In this document: positions 18,487 through 28,030 of the stretch, piece after piece
How the letters are laid out: each line of letters opens with the position of its first letter
Numbering within the stretch: the stretch's first letter is position 1
NCBI GenBank assembly: GCA_903840265.1
Contig: CAIMFH010000025.1
Coordinates: forward strand, 62,001 to 126,000
Direction of reading: 5' to 3'
DNA from: an uncultured Schlesneria sp.
GTDB lineage: Bacteria; Planctomycetota; Planctomycetia; Planctomycetales; Planctomycetaceae
Length of the DNA stretch: 64,000 bases
The notes under the pieces: generated by a model
Told to the model about the DNA's origin: nothing
What the model saw: the letters and a program-made list of their open reading frames with translations, nothing else
Database searches by the model: none
Program-made: the position numbers and the translations under genes

Positions 18487-19305
18487 ATGCAGGGTTACAG
18501 GTCCAAGGTGGTCTGGCTGTTGATCATCACACTGGCAGGTCTGGCTGGTGCATCTCCTGCGCAGGCGTGGTACGGGCACCGCAACAATCGTTCGTACCGT
18601 TCGGGACGAATGAACAATCGGATGGCGGGAGTCCAGAAGGCATCGACGGCGTTGGCCGCGGCGCAGTCCCGGCTCTATGCGGCGCGAGCGAACTCGGCGA
18701 GGCAGCTTCGCCAGGCGCGGTATCAGGCTCAAAACTCCTCAGGGCTCCTCTCCGCGAAGTCAGCCGACTTGCATGCGAATCGCGACTATCAGGCTGCTCG
18801 AGATGCAGCCGTTAACAAGTTGAAGACCACCAATCCCGAATTCCGAGACCTGTTAGCTCAAGCCAATACCAAGCGAGATCGGATCGCCGCATTAGCCAAG
18901 TCGGGAGACTCGCCAGATGAGATGCAACGGCTTTCTGCCGAGTTGAGAACCGTGTCCCGCAAAGTGACGCTGATCGAGGATCAAGCAGTCAACGCGGACC
19001 CCGCAGCCAAGGAAATCGCCAGCCATAAACCGGACGTTCATTCGTCGCTCCAAGCGGCGGAGAAAGCGGTACAGGCAGCGATCGCGCAAGATCCGGGGGT
19101 CCAAGCGGCCCAAAAACAATTGAACCAGGCATCACTGCAGGCTCAGCAGGCGTCCGCACGTTACAACAACGCGCTGGGGTCGGCCAATTCGATGGGGATG
19201 TACGGTCGAGGAAACTCGCGCGGGCGGCGCGGATACGGCGTGATTGTGATGAATACCGGTTACTCACACGGATCCCACCATCATCACTTCCATCATCGGC
19301 GCTGA
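18487..19305 (+). CDS. Secreted coiled-coil protein with His-rich C-terminus
   Basis: A 272-residue protein with a signal peptide (hydrophobic residues 8-26, ending SPAQA-W). The mature part is dominated by Ala/Gln/Leu-rich heptad-like helices (ALAAAQSRLYAARANSARQL; AAEKAVQAAIAQ; ASLQAQQASARYNNAL). It ends in an Arg/Gly-rich and then His-rich tail (HHHHFHHRR) that could bind metal ions. No known family is recognised. The ATG at 18487 has GAGGTGA upstream. The next two small genes follow on the same strand with gaps of 86 and 52 bases. Confidence 0.75.
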   Translation: MQGYRSKVVWLLIITLAGLAGASPAQAWYGHRNNRSYRSGRMNNRMAGVQKASTALAAAQSRLYAARANSARQLRQARYQAQNSSGLLSAKSADLHANRDYQAARDAAVNKLKTTNPEFRDLLAQANTKRDRIAALAKSGDSPDEMQRLSAELRTVSRKVTLIEDQAVNADPAAKEIASHKPDVHSSLQAAEKAVQAAIAQDPGVQAAQKQLNQASLQAQQASARYNNALGSANSMGMYGRGNSRGRRGYGVIVMNTGYSHGSHHHHFHHRR

Positions 19306-19391
19306 TGTCCATTTCATCTCACTGTGATTCCTCTGTTGGATTGTTGACGTACAGGATCAGTTTCATCCCGGCTGACTTAAAGGTCCACCCT

Positions 19392-19763
19392 ATGGCAGAC
19401 AGCGTCTCGACATGGCTTCCCCGATGGACAACTCGCGCAGGCCTGATCGCCGCAGTCGCAATCGGCCTGACAGCAATCTGGAACTTGCCGGTGGCATCAG
19501 CCCAAAAGGACAAACCCGCTCAGGGCATTGAAGATCATGGACGCGAATCGGCGAATCTCAAGCAGGCGTTCGGGGGCATGCAGGTCGATCTGTTCTTCGT
19601 GATGGGAGAACTCGAATCGCAGAAGCCAGGATTGGCTGGGGTGAAATTCATTGACGCGGTCGATGTGACGGGGAAAGAACTGCTTCGTTTCGAACGCGCC
19701 GGCGAATCGTGGCTGATCGATCCAGATACCGTTTTCGCCTATCATCTGCACAAGGCGAAGTAA
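19392..19763 (+). CDS. Small exported protein, function unknown
   Basis: A 123-residue protein with an N-terminal hydrophobic helix (residues 16-35) followed by ASAQK, likely a signal peptide cleaved after Ala. The mature ~85 residues contain LFFVMGELESQKPGLAGVKFIDAVDVTGKE and end in a beta-rich LIDPDTVFAYHL. No family is recognised. The ATG at 19392 gives a standard signal peptide; the frame is open upstream without export features. It lies between a secreted coiled-coil protein and an ArsR-like regulator. Confidence 0.65.
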   Translation: MADSVSTWLPRWTTRAGLIAAVAIGLTAIWNLPVASAQKDKPAQGIEDHGRESANLKQAFGGMQVDLFFVMGELESQKPGLAGVKFIDAVDVTGKELLRFERAGESWLIDPDTVFAYHLHKAK

Positions 19764-19815
19764 CAAACAGCGCGAGCCACTTGCTGTGCAACTTTGCGGT
19801 TGCATAATAGCGAGC

Positions 19816-20145
19816 ATGGATGTTGACGAAGACAAAGTGTTCAAGGCGCTCGCCGATGCGGGACGGCGGCTGCTGCTGGATCGACTGCATGCAGACAATG
19901 GCCAAACCCTGGGGCAGCTCTGCGAACATCTGGCCATGAGTCGGCAAGCGGTCACGAAGCATCTCACGGTTCTTGAAGAGGCGAATCTGATCGTTGTGAT
20001 CCGGCGCGGTCGTGAGAAGCTGCACTATCTAAACCCGGTGCCGATTCACGAGATTGCCGACCGCTGGATTGGAAAATTCGATCGCGGCCGACTTCGATTA
20101 CTGGCTGATCTAAAACGACAATTAGAAGGCCAGGCTGACGATTGA
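19816..20145 (+). CDS. ArsR/SmtB-type winged-helix transcriptional regulator
   Basis: A 109-residue DNA-binding protein: DEDKVFKALADAGRRLLLDRL, TLGQLCEHLAMSRQAVTKHL (recognition helix) and a wing at RRGREKLHYLNPVPI are typical of the ArsR superfamily. It lacks the CxC metal site of the arsenic/cadmium sensors, so it is probably of the non-metal type that is often found with SRPBCC/AHSA1 or transport genes. No such partner is adjacent; its target is unknown. The ATG at 19816 gives a normal family N-terminus. Confidence 0.85.
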   Translation: MDVDEDKVFKALADAGRRLLLDRLHADNGQTLGQLCEHLAMSRQAVTKHLTVLEEANLIVVIRRGREKLHYLNPVPIHEIADRWIGKFDRGRLRLLADLKRQLEGQADD

Positions 20146-20398
20146 TTCTTGCCGGATCTCAGGCACCCTTCGCTCCTTGAAGTCTGTGAGCCTTGTCTGC
20201 TCGTCGACGGCGTTTCAGGGCATTGGTTTCATAGATGATCGCCGATGTCTACTGTCATTTAAGGACTTGCGCTGGTATTCCCCGTAGCGCGTCTGTTCCG
20301 CTAGAATGCATGATCCAGCCCGAGGGTTTGTCGGGACTGCCGCGAGGTTTTCGCGGCGTGGACCTCGATAAGTCCGCGTCGTTGCAACAGACAGGGAT

Positions 20399-22138
20399 GT
20401 GTGGACTGGCGATTTCGGCACCATGGCGGGTGAGATGACGTTGAATTCAGACTCGCAGGAACCACCTGAGTGGGCGACCACGGATCGATCCGATCCTGAT
20501 CGTCGCGGGGTGATTCGTTCGCTGACTGAATCCCTGGTGTCGCTCTTCATCGCGGTCCTGCTGTTTCGCACGTTCGTCGCCGAAGGCTACATGATCTCGA
20601 CGGGGTCGATGGCTCCCTGTCTGCTGGGATTTCACAAGCGGGTCGAATGCCCTAAGTGCCACCAATTGTTTCCCTTTGGAGTGGCCTACGACACGGATGC
20701 TCCCGAAGATGCCGAAGAGCTCGTGCAATCGCGATCGCGTGCTGTCTGTCCCAACTGCGGACAGACCGGGATTGATGTGAGCGATGTCCCGAGGAATCAC
20801 GGCGACCAGTTGCTGGTCAACAAGCAGGCCTATCTGTATCGATCTCCTCAGCGATGGGAAATCATCGTTTTCCGCAATCCTGCCAAGTCGACGGAAGCCT
20901 ACGTCAAACGAGTGGTCGGCTTGCCAGGAGAGCAACTGCAATTGGGCGATGGCGACGTGTACATCGATGGTCGAATCGTCCGAAAAACTTACCAGCAACA
21001 GCGAGCGATGCGGATTCTGGTTCATGATCACGATCATCGGCCGCAAGACGATCCGAAATATCAGCCGCATTGGATTCCGATGGCCGAAGAAGCGATGCAC
21101 GAGCATGAAGCTCGACAACCGGCGGGTTGGCAGGTTGATGGCAACGGCTTCCTGCTGAGGCAGGGACACGAACGCCGCCCCGATCGAGAACCATTCCGAT
21201 GGATTCAATATCAGCAATGGATCCGATCGGGAGGCCTGCACGACACATCGGTCCCGCTCGCGGAATGGCCGATCAATTTGCAGCCATCCACCATCCCGCA
21301 GGTCGGGTTGAGATATGATCCCCAGACACAGAAGCTGAGCTGCGCGGGTGCCATGCCCGAGACGGCTCTAAACGAGATCCTGCTGCTATCCGATGACGAA
21401 AACTTTCAAACCGCGATGCGGCACCTTTATAGTGCATCGCACGTCGCCCCGCTGACCGATGACTACGGATATAATCCAGACGATGGCATCACGATTCCCA
21501 ATCCCATTCGTGATGTGATGTTGTCCTGCCGACTTCATCTCGAGAACGGCACAGGTGAGTTCACCATTCAGATGACTGACGGAGTTCGAAACTACAGCTG
21601 CGTGCTGGACGCCAGCCGGCGCGAAGTTCGATTATTGATCGGTGAAGATGAAGAACCCGTCGCCACGGGTGAATGGCCCAAATCTTTTGATACCGGAACG
21701 CCGACTCTGGAGATGTCGATGATTGATCGACAAATCGTGGTGGCGGTTGACGGGCAACCGCTGCTTGACTCATGGCCCTTGGAGATTCCCGACGCCAGAC
21801 CGGCACCACGCTCGGCTGTTCGAATTGGCGGGCGCGGTTTAGACGTGCGCATCGATCAATTGAAGCTGTATCGCGACGTCTACTATACTTCAGCGCGGAG
21901 TCGGAACGGAGTGAACCGCCCCTTTGAATTGGGGACGGACCAGTATTTTGTCATGGGCGACAACAGTCCGGTTTCGTTCGATAGTCGGCGTTGGGATGAA
22001 GCCCCGGTGGATCGCAAGCTGCTGCTGGGCAAGCCGTTCCTGGTCCATCTTCCCTCGAAGCCGGGTCGCCTGAGAATCGGCAAGCATGAAATGCATCTGC
22101 GAATGCCAGATTTCGATCGCATTCGTTTCTTGAAGTGA
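20399..22138 (+). CDS. lepB: Signal peptidase I with zinc-ribbon insert and large extra domain
   Basis: A 579-residue S26 protease that removes signal peptides at the membrane surface. A membrane segment (SLFIAVLLFRTFVAEG) precedes the catalytic Ser S70 in STGSMAP; the general base is K170 in YVKRVVGLPGE, and the conserved FVMGDNSP box has D521. Between S70 and K170 there are two CPxC pairs (C84/C87, C117/C120), a zinc-ribbon-like insert. Between K170 and the GDN box are about 350 residues, some 200 more than in the E. coli enzyme; residues ~340-500 resemble a concanavalin-like beta-sandwich. ATGs at 20423 and 20435 are alternative starts. The catalytic assignment is firm; the role of the inserts is unknown. 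Confidence 0.92.
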   Translation: MWTGDFGTMAGEMTLNSDSQEPPEWATTDRSDPDRRGVIRSLTESLVSLFIAVLLFRTFVAEGYMISTGSMAPCLLGFHKRVECPKCHQLFPFGVAYDTDAPEDAEELVQSRSRAVCPNCGQTGIDVSDVPRNHGDQLLVNKQAYLYRSPQRWEIIVFRNPAKSTEAYVKRVVGLPGEQLQLGDGDVYIDGRIVRKTYQQQRAMRILVHDHDHRPQDDPKYQPHWIPMAEEAMHEHEARQPAGWQVDGNGFLLRQGHERRPDREPFRWIQYQQWIRSGGLHDTSVPLAEWPINLQPSTIPQVGLRYDPQTQKLSCAGAMPETALNEILLLSDDENFQTAMRHLYSASHVAPLTDDYGYNPDDGITIPNPIRDVMLSCRLHLENGTGEFTIQMTDGVRNYSCVLDASRREVRLLIGEDEEPVATGEWPKSFDTGTPTLEMSMIDRQIVVAVDGQPLLDSWPLEIPDARPAPRSAVRIGGRGLDVRIDQLKLYRDVYYTSARSRNGVNRPFELGTDQYFVMGDNSPVSFDSRRWDEAPVDRKLLLGKPFLVHLPSKPGRLRIGKHEMHLRMPDFDRIRFLK

Positions 22139-22294
22139 TGCTTCGCAGCAGTTCGGTCCGCTGACACGATCGTCAGGTTGACTCAGGCCAATCTATTGCC
22201 TCGCTATGAGGATTGCATCGGGGCTCAGGCGTCATCACACTGAGTGGCGTGAGAGACCGAGAACGAGCAATCTTCTGAGTGACTCTGAAGGACG

Positions 22295-23563
22295 ATGCCC
22301 ATGACCTATCGCAAGCTTTCCCGTCGTTCGTTTCTGGCAGCGTCGACCGTTTTTGCGGCACCGTATTTCATTCCGATTCGGGCGTTTGGGGCAAACGAAC
22401 GAATTGTGACCGCTCACATTGGAGTCGGAGGACAGGGAACCGGCAACCTGAACGCATTTCTGGGCAAGGGAGTCTCTGCGGCCGCCATTTGCGATGTCGA
22501 CAGCGATCGTCGGGCCAAGGCAGTCAAACTGGTCACCGGCAAGGGACAGACTTGCGAAGGATATGAAGACTATCGAAAGATACTGGAACGTCGCGACATC
22601 GATGCCGTGGTGATCTCGACGCCTGATCACTGGCACGCGCTGCCGACAATCGAAGCCTGTCAGGCGGGCAAGGATGTTTATTGTGAGAAGCCGATCTCGC
22701 TGACAGTGGTCGAAGGTCGCCGCATGGTCGATGCCGCACGTCAGCATAAACGGATCGTGCAGACCGGTTCACAGCAGCGGTCGGACGATCGGTTCCGCCT
22801 GGCTTGCGAATTGGTTCGATCTGGCCGAATAGGCAAGATCTCTGAAGTGCATGTCGCGCTCCCCAACTCGAACTTCGCCGGGCCACCGGTTCCCGATTCA
22901 GAACCTCCGAAGGTGCTGGACTACGATCGATGGCTCGGCCCCGCTCCGCTGCGGCCTTACAACGAGAAGCGTGTCCATTACAACTTCCGATTCTTCTGGG
23001 ACTATTCGGGTGGTCAGATGACCAACTTCGGGGCTCACCATATCGACATCGCTCAGTGGGGCCTGGGGATGGACGAGTCCGGCCCGATCTCGGTGGAGGG
23101 GACGGCCGAGTTTCATCCGCAGAAGTGGTACGAAGTGACGATGGCCTGCCGGCTAATCAGTACTTATGCCAACGGCGTCAAGCTGATCGTTGGGCAAGGC
23201 CAGAAGGACATCAAGGGAGCCGTGACATTCATCGGCGAGAAAGGCGTGATCTCGGTCGATCGCAGCAAGATCACCAGTAACCCCGAAGAGTTGGTGAAGG
23301 AACCTCTGGTCGACGGCGATGTGCGACTCTACAAGAGCCCGAACCATCACGCGAACTTTCTGGAATGCATCAAGTCTCGCAAACTGCCGATCTGCGATGT
23401 CGAAATCGGTCATCGTTCGGCGACAGTTTGCCACTTGAACAACATGGTGGCTCGGTTGGGTCGCAAGATTCAGTGGGATGCCGCGTCGGAAAAGATTATC
23501 GGCGACGACGAAGCCGCGGCGATGCTGTCGCGCCCCTATCGCCAGCCGTGGACACTGGCGTAA
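22295..23563 (+). CDS. Gfo/Idh/MocA-family oxidoreductase with twin-arginine signal
   Basis: A 422-residue protein. The N-terminus SRRSFLAASTVF is a Tat signal. The Rossmann domain starts IGVGGQGTGNLNAF and continues to AICDVDSDRR; ISTPDHWHALPTIEAC and CEKPISLTV (the EKP motif) follow. The C-terminal alpha/beta domain has GAHHIDIAQWGLG with His residues of the active-site region. Such Tat-exported Gfo/Idh/MocA proteins are abundant in planctomycetes and are thought to act on sugars or inositols with a tightly bound NADP. The substrate is unknown. GAAGGA precedes the ATG at 22295; the ATG at 22301 is equally possible. Confidence 0.92.
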   Translation: MPMTYRKLSRRSFLAASTVFAAPYFIPIRAFGANERIVTAHIGVGGQGTGNLNAFLGKGVSAAAICDVDSDRRAKAVKLVTGKGQTCEGYEDYRKILERRDIDAVVISTPDHWHALPTIEACQAGKDVYCEKPISLTVVEGRRMVDAARQHKRIVQTGSQQRSDDRFRLACELVRSGRIGKISEVHVALPNSNFAGPPVPDSEPPKVLDYDRWLGPAPLRPYNEKRVHYNFRFFWDYSGGQMTNFGAHHIDIAQWGLGMDESGPISVEGTAEFHPQKWYEVTMACRLISTYANGVKLIVGQGQKDIKGAVTFIGEKGVISVDRSKITSNPEELVKEPLVDGDVRLYKSPNHHANFLECIKSRKLPICDVEIGHRSATVCHLNNMVARLGRKIQWDAASEKIIGDDEAAAMLSRPYRQPWTLA

Positions 23564-23785
23564 GAGTCAGGGCATTTTCGGAGTGGATCCGAGAGCTCGT
23601 CCCCATTATTTCATGGACCCGTGTTCATCGGTCCGCTCACCTGGGTGTTGAGACTCGCCAACCATCAACGATGCCGATTTTGAGCGTTTCAGTCTCTACT
23701 GGCTGGCAATCTAGACCCGACCAAGTAAGGATTGCGGTCACATTTGTCGGTGTCTTTGAATCATTTCGCGGGACAGATTAGAAAA

Positions 23786-24946
23786 ATGGCGAAGGATGAC
23801 GGGGTAGAGTTTGTCTCCATCGAGAGCGGGCTCACTAATCGCGTGTCGAACCGGTTGGGGTTACTGCATTCTCGCACACGTCGATTCCTCCGAATCCTGG
23901 TGTTGATTCTCATCAGTTGGGTGCCGCTGGTGATCCTGACCGCCATTTCGGGACACCTGATGGGCCGTACGTTGAAGATCCCCCTGCTGCATGACCCGGA
24001 AGCAAACAGCCGATTTCTGATCGCGCTGCCGCTGTTGGAATTCGCGGAAGTCTTTCTGGTGATGAGCCTAGGTGTGCAGGTGCGCCAACTGTTCAGTTCC
24101 GGCATCGTCCGTCAGCAGCAAGCTCGCGTTGAAGGGCTGCTGGACAGTATCCAAAAATGGCATCGTTGGCCGATCTCGGAATTGGTGATCTTAATCATCG
24201 CGATCGGCACCTCGGTGCTTTTGCGGCTGGTCATCTTCAACGCAGGCGGGCCAACCTGGGAAAGGCAAGCCGGCGTCGTCACGCCGGCCGGATGGTGGCA
24301 CATGCTGGTCAGCCTGCCTCTACTTTACTTCTTTCTGCTGCGCGCGGTATGGCTGTTTGTGCTATGGACGACCTTCCTGCTGCGGGTCTCGTTACTGGAC
24401 TTGCAATTGACCGCCTCACATCCAGACCACTCAGGTGGGTTGGGATTTCTGGGCTGGGGGTTAGCCAGTTTTATCCCGACGATTCTCGCGTTTTCGACCG
24501 TGGTCGCCGGCGGATTTGCTTATGAGATTTATCATCGTGGTGAAACACTGGACAGCTTGAAATATCACGTGATTGTGTACGTCGTCCTGGTCACGATTTT
24601 CATGCACCTGCCAGTGGTCTGGTTTGCGGGGCCATTGTCTCGTTGTCGATTTCGCGGGCTGTTGGATTTCAGCAATCTCGTCCTACGCCATGATCGATCC
24701 TTCGACGACAAGTGGATTCAACCGCAATCGAAGAACCAGGAAAAGCTACTGGGATCGATGGATACGCTGTCGCTGGCGGGCATCGCTGATGGCTATGAAC
24801 ATATTCAGCAAATGCGGTTCATTCCGTGGGATTCAAAGGCCGTCATGACGATTGCCATTGCCGCGGCCATTCCCATGCTGCCGCTTGTCGGAACCGAGAT
24901 CCCTTTTCGCGACATCATCTTCAAGTTGTGCGAGTTTCTAGTTTGA
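23786..24946 (+). CDS. Multipass inner-membrane protein, function unknown
   Basis: A 386-residue protein with about six or seven predicted membrane segments (for example ILVLILISWVPLVILTAI, ISELVILIIAIGTSVLLRL, LLYFFLLRAVWLFVLW, FIPTILAFSTVVAGGFAYE, VIVYVVLVTIFMHLPV and a C-terminal MTIAIAAAIPMLPLV). Soluble loops include ASHPDHSGGLGFLGWG, which appears in a family of uncharacterised bacterial membrane proteins. I cannot assign a role. The start at 23786 was chosen because the upstream extension looks non-coding; the ribosome site is weak. Confidence 0.75.
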   Translation: MAKDDGVEFVSIESGLTNRVSNRLGLLHSRTRRFLRILVLILISWVPLVILTAISGHLMGRTLKIPLLHDPEANSRFLIALPLLEFAEVFLVMSLGVQVRQLFSSGIVRQQQARVEGLLDSIQKWHRWPISELVILIIAIGTSVLLRLVIFNAGGPTWERQAGVVTPAGWWHMLVSLPLLYFFLLRAVWLFVLWTTFLLRVSLLDLQLTASHPDHSGGLGFLGWGLASFIPTILAFSTVVAGGFAYEIYHRGETLDSLKYHVIVYVVLVTIFMHLPVVWFAGPLSRCRFRGLLDFSNLVLRHDRSFDDKWIQPQSKNQEKLLGSMDTLSLAGIADGYEHIQQMRFIPWDSKAVMTIAIAAAIPMLPLVGTEIPFRDIIFKLCEFLV

Positions 24947-24985
24947 GCTTGCGCGAGGGCCTCTATTTAAGGGACGTTCTTTAAC

Positions 24986-26113
24986 GTGCTGCCGCGGTCT
25001 GCCTATATTCATGTTCCTTTCTGTAGACACCGCTGCGGGTATTGTGACTTCACGTTGATTGCCGGTCGCGACGATCTGATTGGCGACTACCTGCAGGCGC
25101 TCCGTCGCGAGATGGAGACGATCGCGTCCCCTGCCCCGCTTGAACTGGAGACATTGTTCTTTGGCGGAGGAACTCCCACCCATCCGCCGAGTGATCAACT
25201 GCGGACATTGCTGCAGATCGTGCGATCGCGATTTACGCTGACATCTGATGCGGAGTTCAGTGTCGAGGCGAATCCGCTCGATCTCACCGACGAGAAGATT
25301 GACGTGCTGGCGGATGCGGGTGTGAATCGAATCAGCCTGGGGGTGCAATCGTTCGCGTCCCAGACGCTGACGCTGCTGGAGCGGGATCACACTTCTGGAG
25401 ACATTGGTGCCGTGGTGAAGCGTCTGCGACGACGGTTCGACAACATGTCGCTCGATCTGATTTTTGGTGTGCCGGGTCAGTCACTCGACAGTTGGCGCGA
25501 TTCACTACGGCAGGCGATCGCGTTAGAGCCCGAGCACATCTCGACATACGGATTGACCTGGGAATCGGGAACAGCGTTCGGAACGCGACTCGATCGAGGC
25601 GAGTTGGCGGCCATCGACGAAGAACTGGAGCGGGAGCAATACGCACTCGCGATGAACGAACTCGCCGCGGCGGGCTTTGAACATTACGAAATCTCCAATT
25701 TTGCGAAACCTGGATTTTCCTGTCGGCACAACGAGACCTATTGGGCTGGCCATGAATACTGGGCATTCGGGCCAGGAGCGGCACGCTATCTAGGGGGTCG
25801 GCGAGAGACCAATATTCGTAGCGTGCTCGGCTGGCTGGCTCGCATTGAACGTGGGGAAAGTCCCGTCGCCGAAGCGGAAGAATTGGAACCAGAGCATCGG
25901 GCTCGCGAGCTGTTGTTTCTGGGGCTGCGACGCGGTGATGGGATCGATCGAAGCGAATTCCAGCGCCTTTCGGGCTTCAATCTGGACGAGTTGGCGAAGC
26001 AGGCGATTTCCGTCAATGTTGACCGCGGGTGGCTAGAAAATACAACTTCTGGGATCCGGCTGACTCGAGAAGGCCAGTTTGTGGCGGATCGAGTGATCGC
26101 TGACTTTCTTTGA
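24986..26113 (+). CDS. hemW: HemW-like radical SAM protein (coproporphyrinogen dehydrogenase family)
   Basis: A 375-residue radical SAM enzyme. The [4Fe-4S] motif is C13xxxC17xxC20 in VPFCRHRCGYCDF, which has the extra CF/DF residue of the HemN/HemW group. FFGGGTPTHP, VEANPLDLT, RISLGVQSF, LDLIFGVPGQ, HISTYGLTWE, FEHYEISNFAKPG and HNETYW all follow HemW/HemN order. Members of this size without the HemN N-terminal extension are HemW, a heme chaperone rather than the oxidase. The start is a GTG at 24986 preceded by AAGGGA. Confidence 0.88.
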   Translation: MLPRSAYIHVPFCRHRCGYCDFTLIAGRDDLIGDYLQALRREMETIASPAPLELETLFFGGGTPTHPPSDQLRTLLQIVRSRFTLTSDAEFSVEANPLDLTDEKIDVLADAGVNRISLGVQSFASQTLTLLERDHTSGDIGAVVKRLRRRFDNMSLDLIFGVPGQSLDSWRDSLRQAIALEPEHISTYGLTWESGTAFGTRLDRGELAAIDEELEREQYALAMNELAAAGFEHYEISNFAKPGFSCRHNETYWAGHEYWAFGPGAARYLGGRRETNIRSVLGWLARIERGESPVAEAEELEPEHRARELLFLGLRRGDGIDRSEFQRLSGFNLDELAKQAISVNVDRGWLENTTSGIRLTREGQFVADRVIADFL

Positions 26114-26213
26114 ATTCTGAATTGCGATCACTACGCGTTTTCATGGAGTGACCCTATCATGCGTCTGGCCGATTAGTGGCTAGGGATGTTTCCGGGTGTT
26201 TAAGGATGATTTC

Positions 26214-27830
26214 ATGATTCGGAATGTGGGACGGCGGATACTTGGTGTGGCCGTGTTGATGACGGCCGTGATGGCGACGGCTGTGCATGCTCAACAGCCG
26301 ACGGTGGTGCTCTCCATTCGCGGGGTCGACCCGCTGCTGGATGATGCTGAGTTCATCGGTGGTGAAATCGGCCAGGAAGGGGTGAAGGCCACAGCCGAAC
26401 AATTTCTGGGTGCCTTCACGAACGGTAAGGGATTGGCCGGGATCGATAAGACCAAGCCATTAGGTTTGTACTGGAACTCCACTGCGGCGGGTGCTCCTGA
26501 AATGCCAGTCCTGTTCGTTCCCGTCGCCGACGCGGACGACCTGAAGGGGTTGCTGACCGACTTAGCTCCCGACTTCAAAGAAGCCAAGGGTCAATGGACC
26601 ATGACCTTTAACGGCACGAAGTTGTTTGCCAAGGTTGCTAATGGCTATTGCTTCCTCAGCAACGCTCCGACGGCCCTGACGAAGACTGCCGATCCAGCCA
26701 AGATTATCAACGCCAAGTATGACATCGCGCTCGACGTCAACGTGGCTGGTATTCCAGCCGAGTTGAAGGACGCATTCCTGACTCAGATGGAAGCCAGCGG
26801 CCGTGAGTCGATGGAAAACGGCCCGGAGCCAAAGAACGAGGCTGAAAAGGTTGGCCGAGAAGTCGGCTTCAATACGACGCTGGCTGTCTTCAAGGCACTC
26901 GTCAACGACGGCGACAAGATGACGTTTGGAATCGATGTCGACGAAGAAGCTCGCCTGGGTTCGACGGATTTCAGCATTACTGGCAAAGCCAATACCGATC
27001 TTGCCAAGTCGTTCGCGGCTTACGGGAAGACTGTCCCCGCCTTCGCCGGGATCGGATCCGATGCGGCCCCGTTCAAATTGCTCATTTCGTATCCCACGAC
27101 TGGTATCACCGAACAGTTGAACGCCATGTTCGCCGCCATGCGTGGCAGTGCCGATGAGCAGATCGACAAGGACGAAAAGCTGGACAGCGACGCTGACAAG
27201 GCGGCTGCGAAGGGGATCGCTAAGCGGATCTTCGATATTGCTCAGAACACCGCCAAATCCGGTTCGATGCATTCCGGGGTCGTGCTGGAAGATACCGGTG
27301 ACGGTAAGGTTCGCCTGATCGGCGGAACCAAGGTGGCCCAAGGCGATGAAGCCGCTAAGTTGTTCGACGATGTGATTAAGCTGTCCAAGGACAACCCAGA
27401 TATCGCCAAGATCAAGGTGGATGCCGCCAAGCACGCGGGTGCTCGCATTCACGAAGTCACGATCGAAGACGACGAAGAGACCGAGAAGCATTTTGGCGAT
27501 GAGCCAGGGCATATCGCGATTGCAAAAGACAGCCTCTGGATGACGTTGGGAGCAGAAAACCTGGCCGCGCTCAAGAAGACACTGGACTCGTGGGCCAAGC
27601 CTAAGACTCCTGCTGCCGGAACCGCGCCCATTTCGCTGCGAGTCAAACCAGCGGCACTTGTCACTCTTCTGCAAGACGACGACGAAGACGCCGTGGAACG
27701 AGCCAAGGAAGTCGTCGGCAAGCCTGGCGATAAGCTGAATGTTGATATCGCTCCGATCCCCAGCGGTGCCAAGCTGCGAATCGAGTTCGGCATTGACCTG
27801 CTGCAACTGATCGATCAGCCTGATCAGTAA
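26214..27830 (+). CDS. Exported acidic protein, function unknown
   Basis: A 538-residue protein with a signal peptide (hydrophobic residues 9-25, then HAQQ). The mature chain is acidic and appears to contain two similar halves: an N-terminal segment with VLFVPVADADDLKGLL, AKVANGYCFLSN and AKYDIALDVNVAGIP, and a C-terminal one with HIAIAKDSLWMTLG and ISLRVKPAALVTLL. This layout resembles the DUF3352-like secreted proteins of planctomycetes; I am not certain of the family. AAGGATGA six bases upstream decides the ATG at 26214. A very strong terminator hairpin lies 40 bases past the stop. Confidence 0.8.
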   Translation: MIRNVGRRILGVAVLMTAVMATAVHAQQPTVVLSIRGVDPLLDDAEFIGGEIGQEGVKATAEQFLGAFTNGKGLAGIDKTKPLGLYWNSTAAGAPEMPVLFVPVADADDLKGLLTDLAPDFKEAKGQWTMTFNGTKLFAKVANGYCFLSNAPTALTKTADPAKIINAKYDIALDVNVAGIPAELKDAFLTQMEASGRESMENGPEPKNEAEKVGREVGFNTTLAVFKALVNDGDKMTFGIDVDEEARLGSTDFSITGKANTDLAKSFAAYGKTVPAFAGIGSDAAPFKLLISYPTTGITEQLNAMFAAMRGSADEQIDKDEKLDSDADKAAAKGIAKRIFDIAQNTAKSGSMHSGVVLEDTGDGKVRLIGGTKVAQGDEAAKLFDDVIKLSKDNPDIAKIKVDAAKHAGARIHEVTIEDDEETEKHFGDEPGHIAIAKDSLWMTLGAENLAALKKTLDSWAKPKTPAAGTAPISLRVKPAALVTLLQDDDEDAVERAKEVVGKPGDKLNVDIAPIPSGAKLRIEFGIDLLQLIDQPDQ

Positions 27831-27870
27831 TCAGTTCCAAGCCATCGGCTTGAAGCAGATGTGAAAAACG

Positions 27871-27909
27871 AAGAATCCCCGGACGAATCTATTTCGTCCG
27901 GGGATTCTT
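27871..27909. terminator. Strong hairpin, shared terminator of convergent genes
   Basis: A perfect 17 bp stem (27871-27887 with 27893-27909) and 5-base loop between the convergent genes ending at 27830 and 28031. The stem has A-rich and T-rich feet (AAGAA/TTCTT), so it could terminate in both directions. Confidence 0.88.
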
Positions 27910-27965
27910 TATGGAGCGACCAGTGCGTATCGCGTTGAAATATGGGTTCGACTAAGCGGTTTTCT

Positions 27966-27993
27966 GCTCGCGGAACGCCACAGTTAAGTGGGA
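27966..27993 (+). repeat. Dispersed 28 bp repeat, copy 1
   Basis: Differs from 50611-50638 at a single position; both begin GCTCGCGGAACGCC and end GTTAAGTGGGA, and both lie between genes. There is no open frame or obvious hairpin. Confidence 0.65.
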
Positions 27994-28030
27994 TCCGCTC
28001 TGAAGCTGTCGATCGAGTCGACAGTTAATC

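Noticed and set aside
26562-27806. 414-codon minus-strand frame
   Set aside because: Antisense to the exported acidic protein, which has a signal peptide, ribosome site and terminator.
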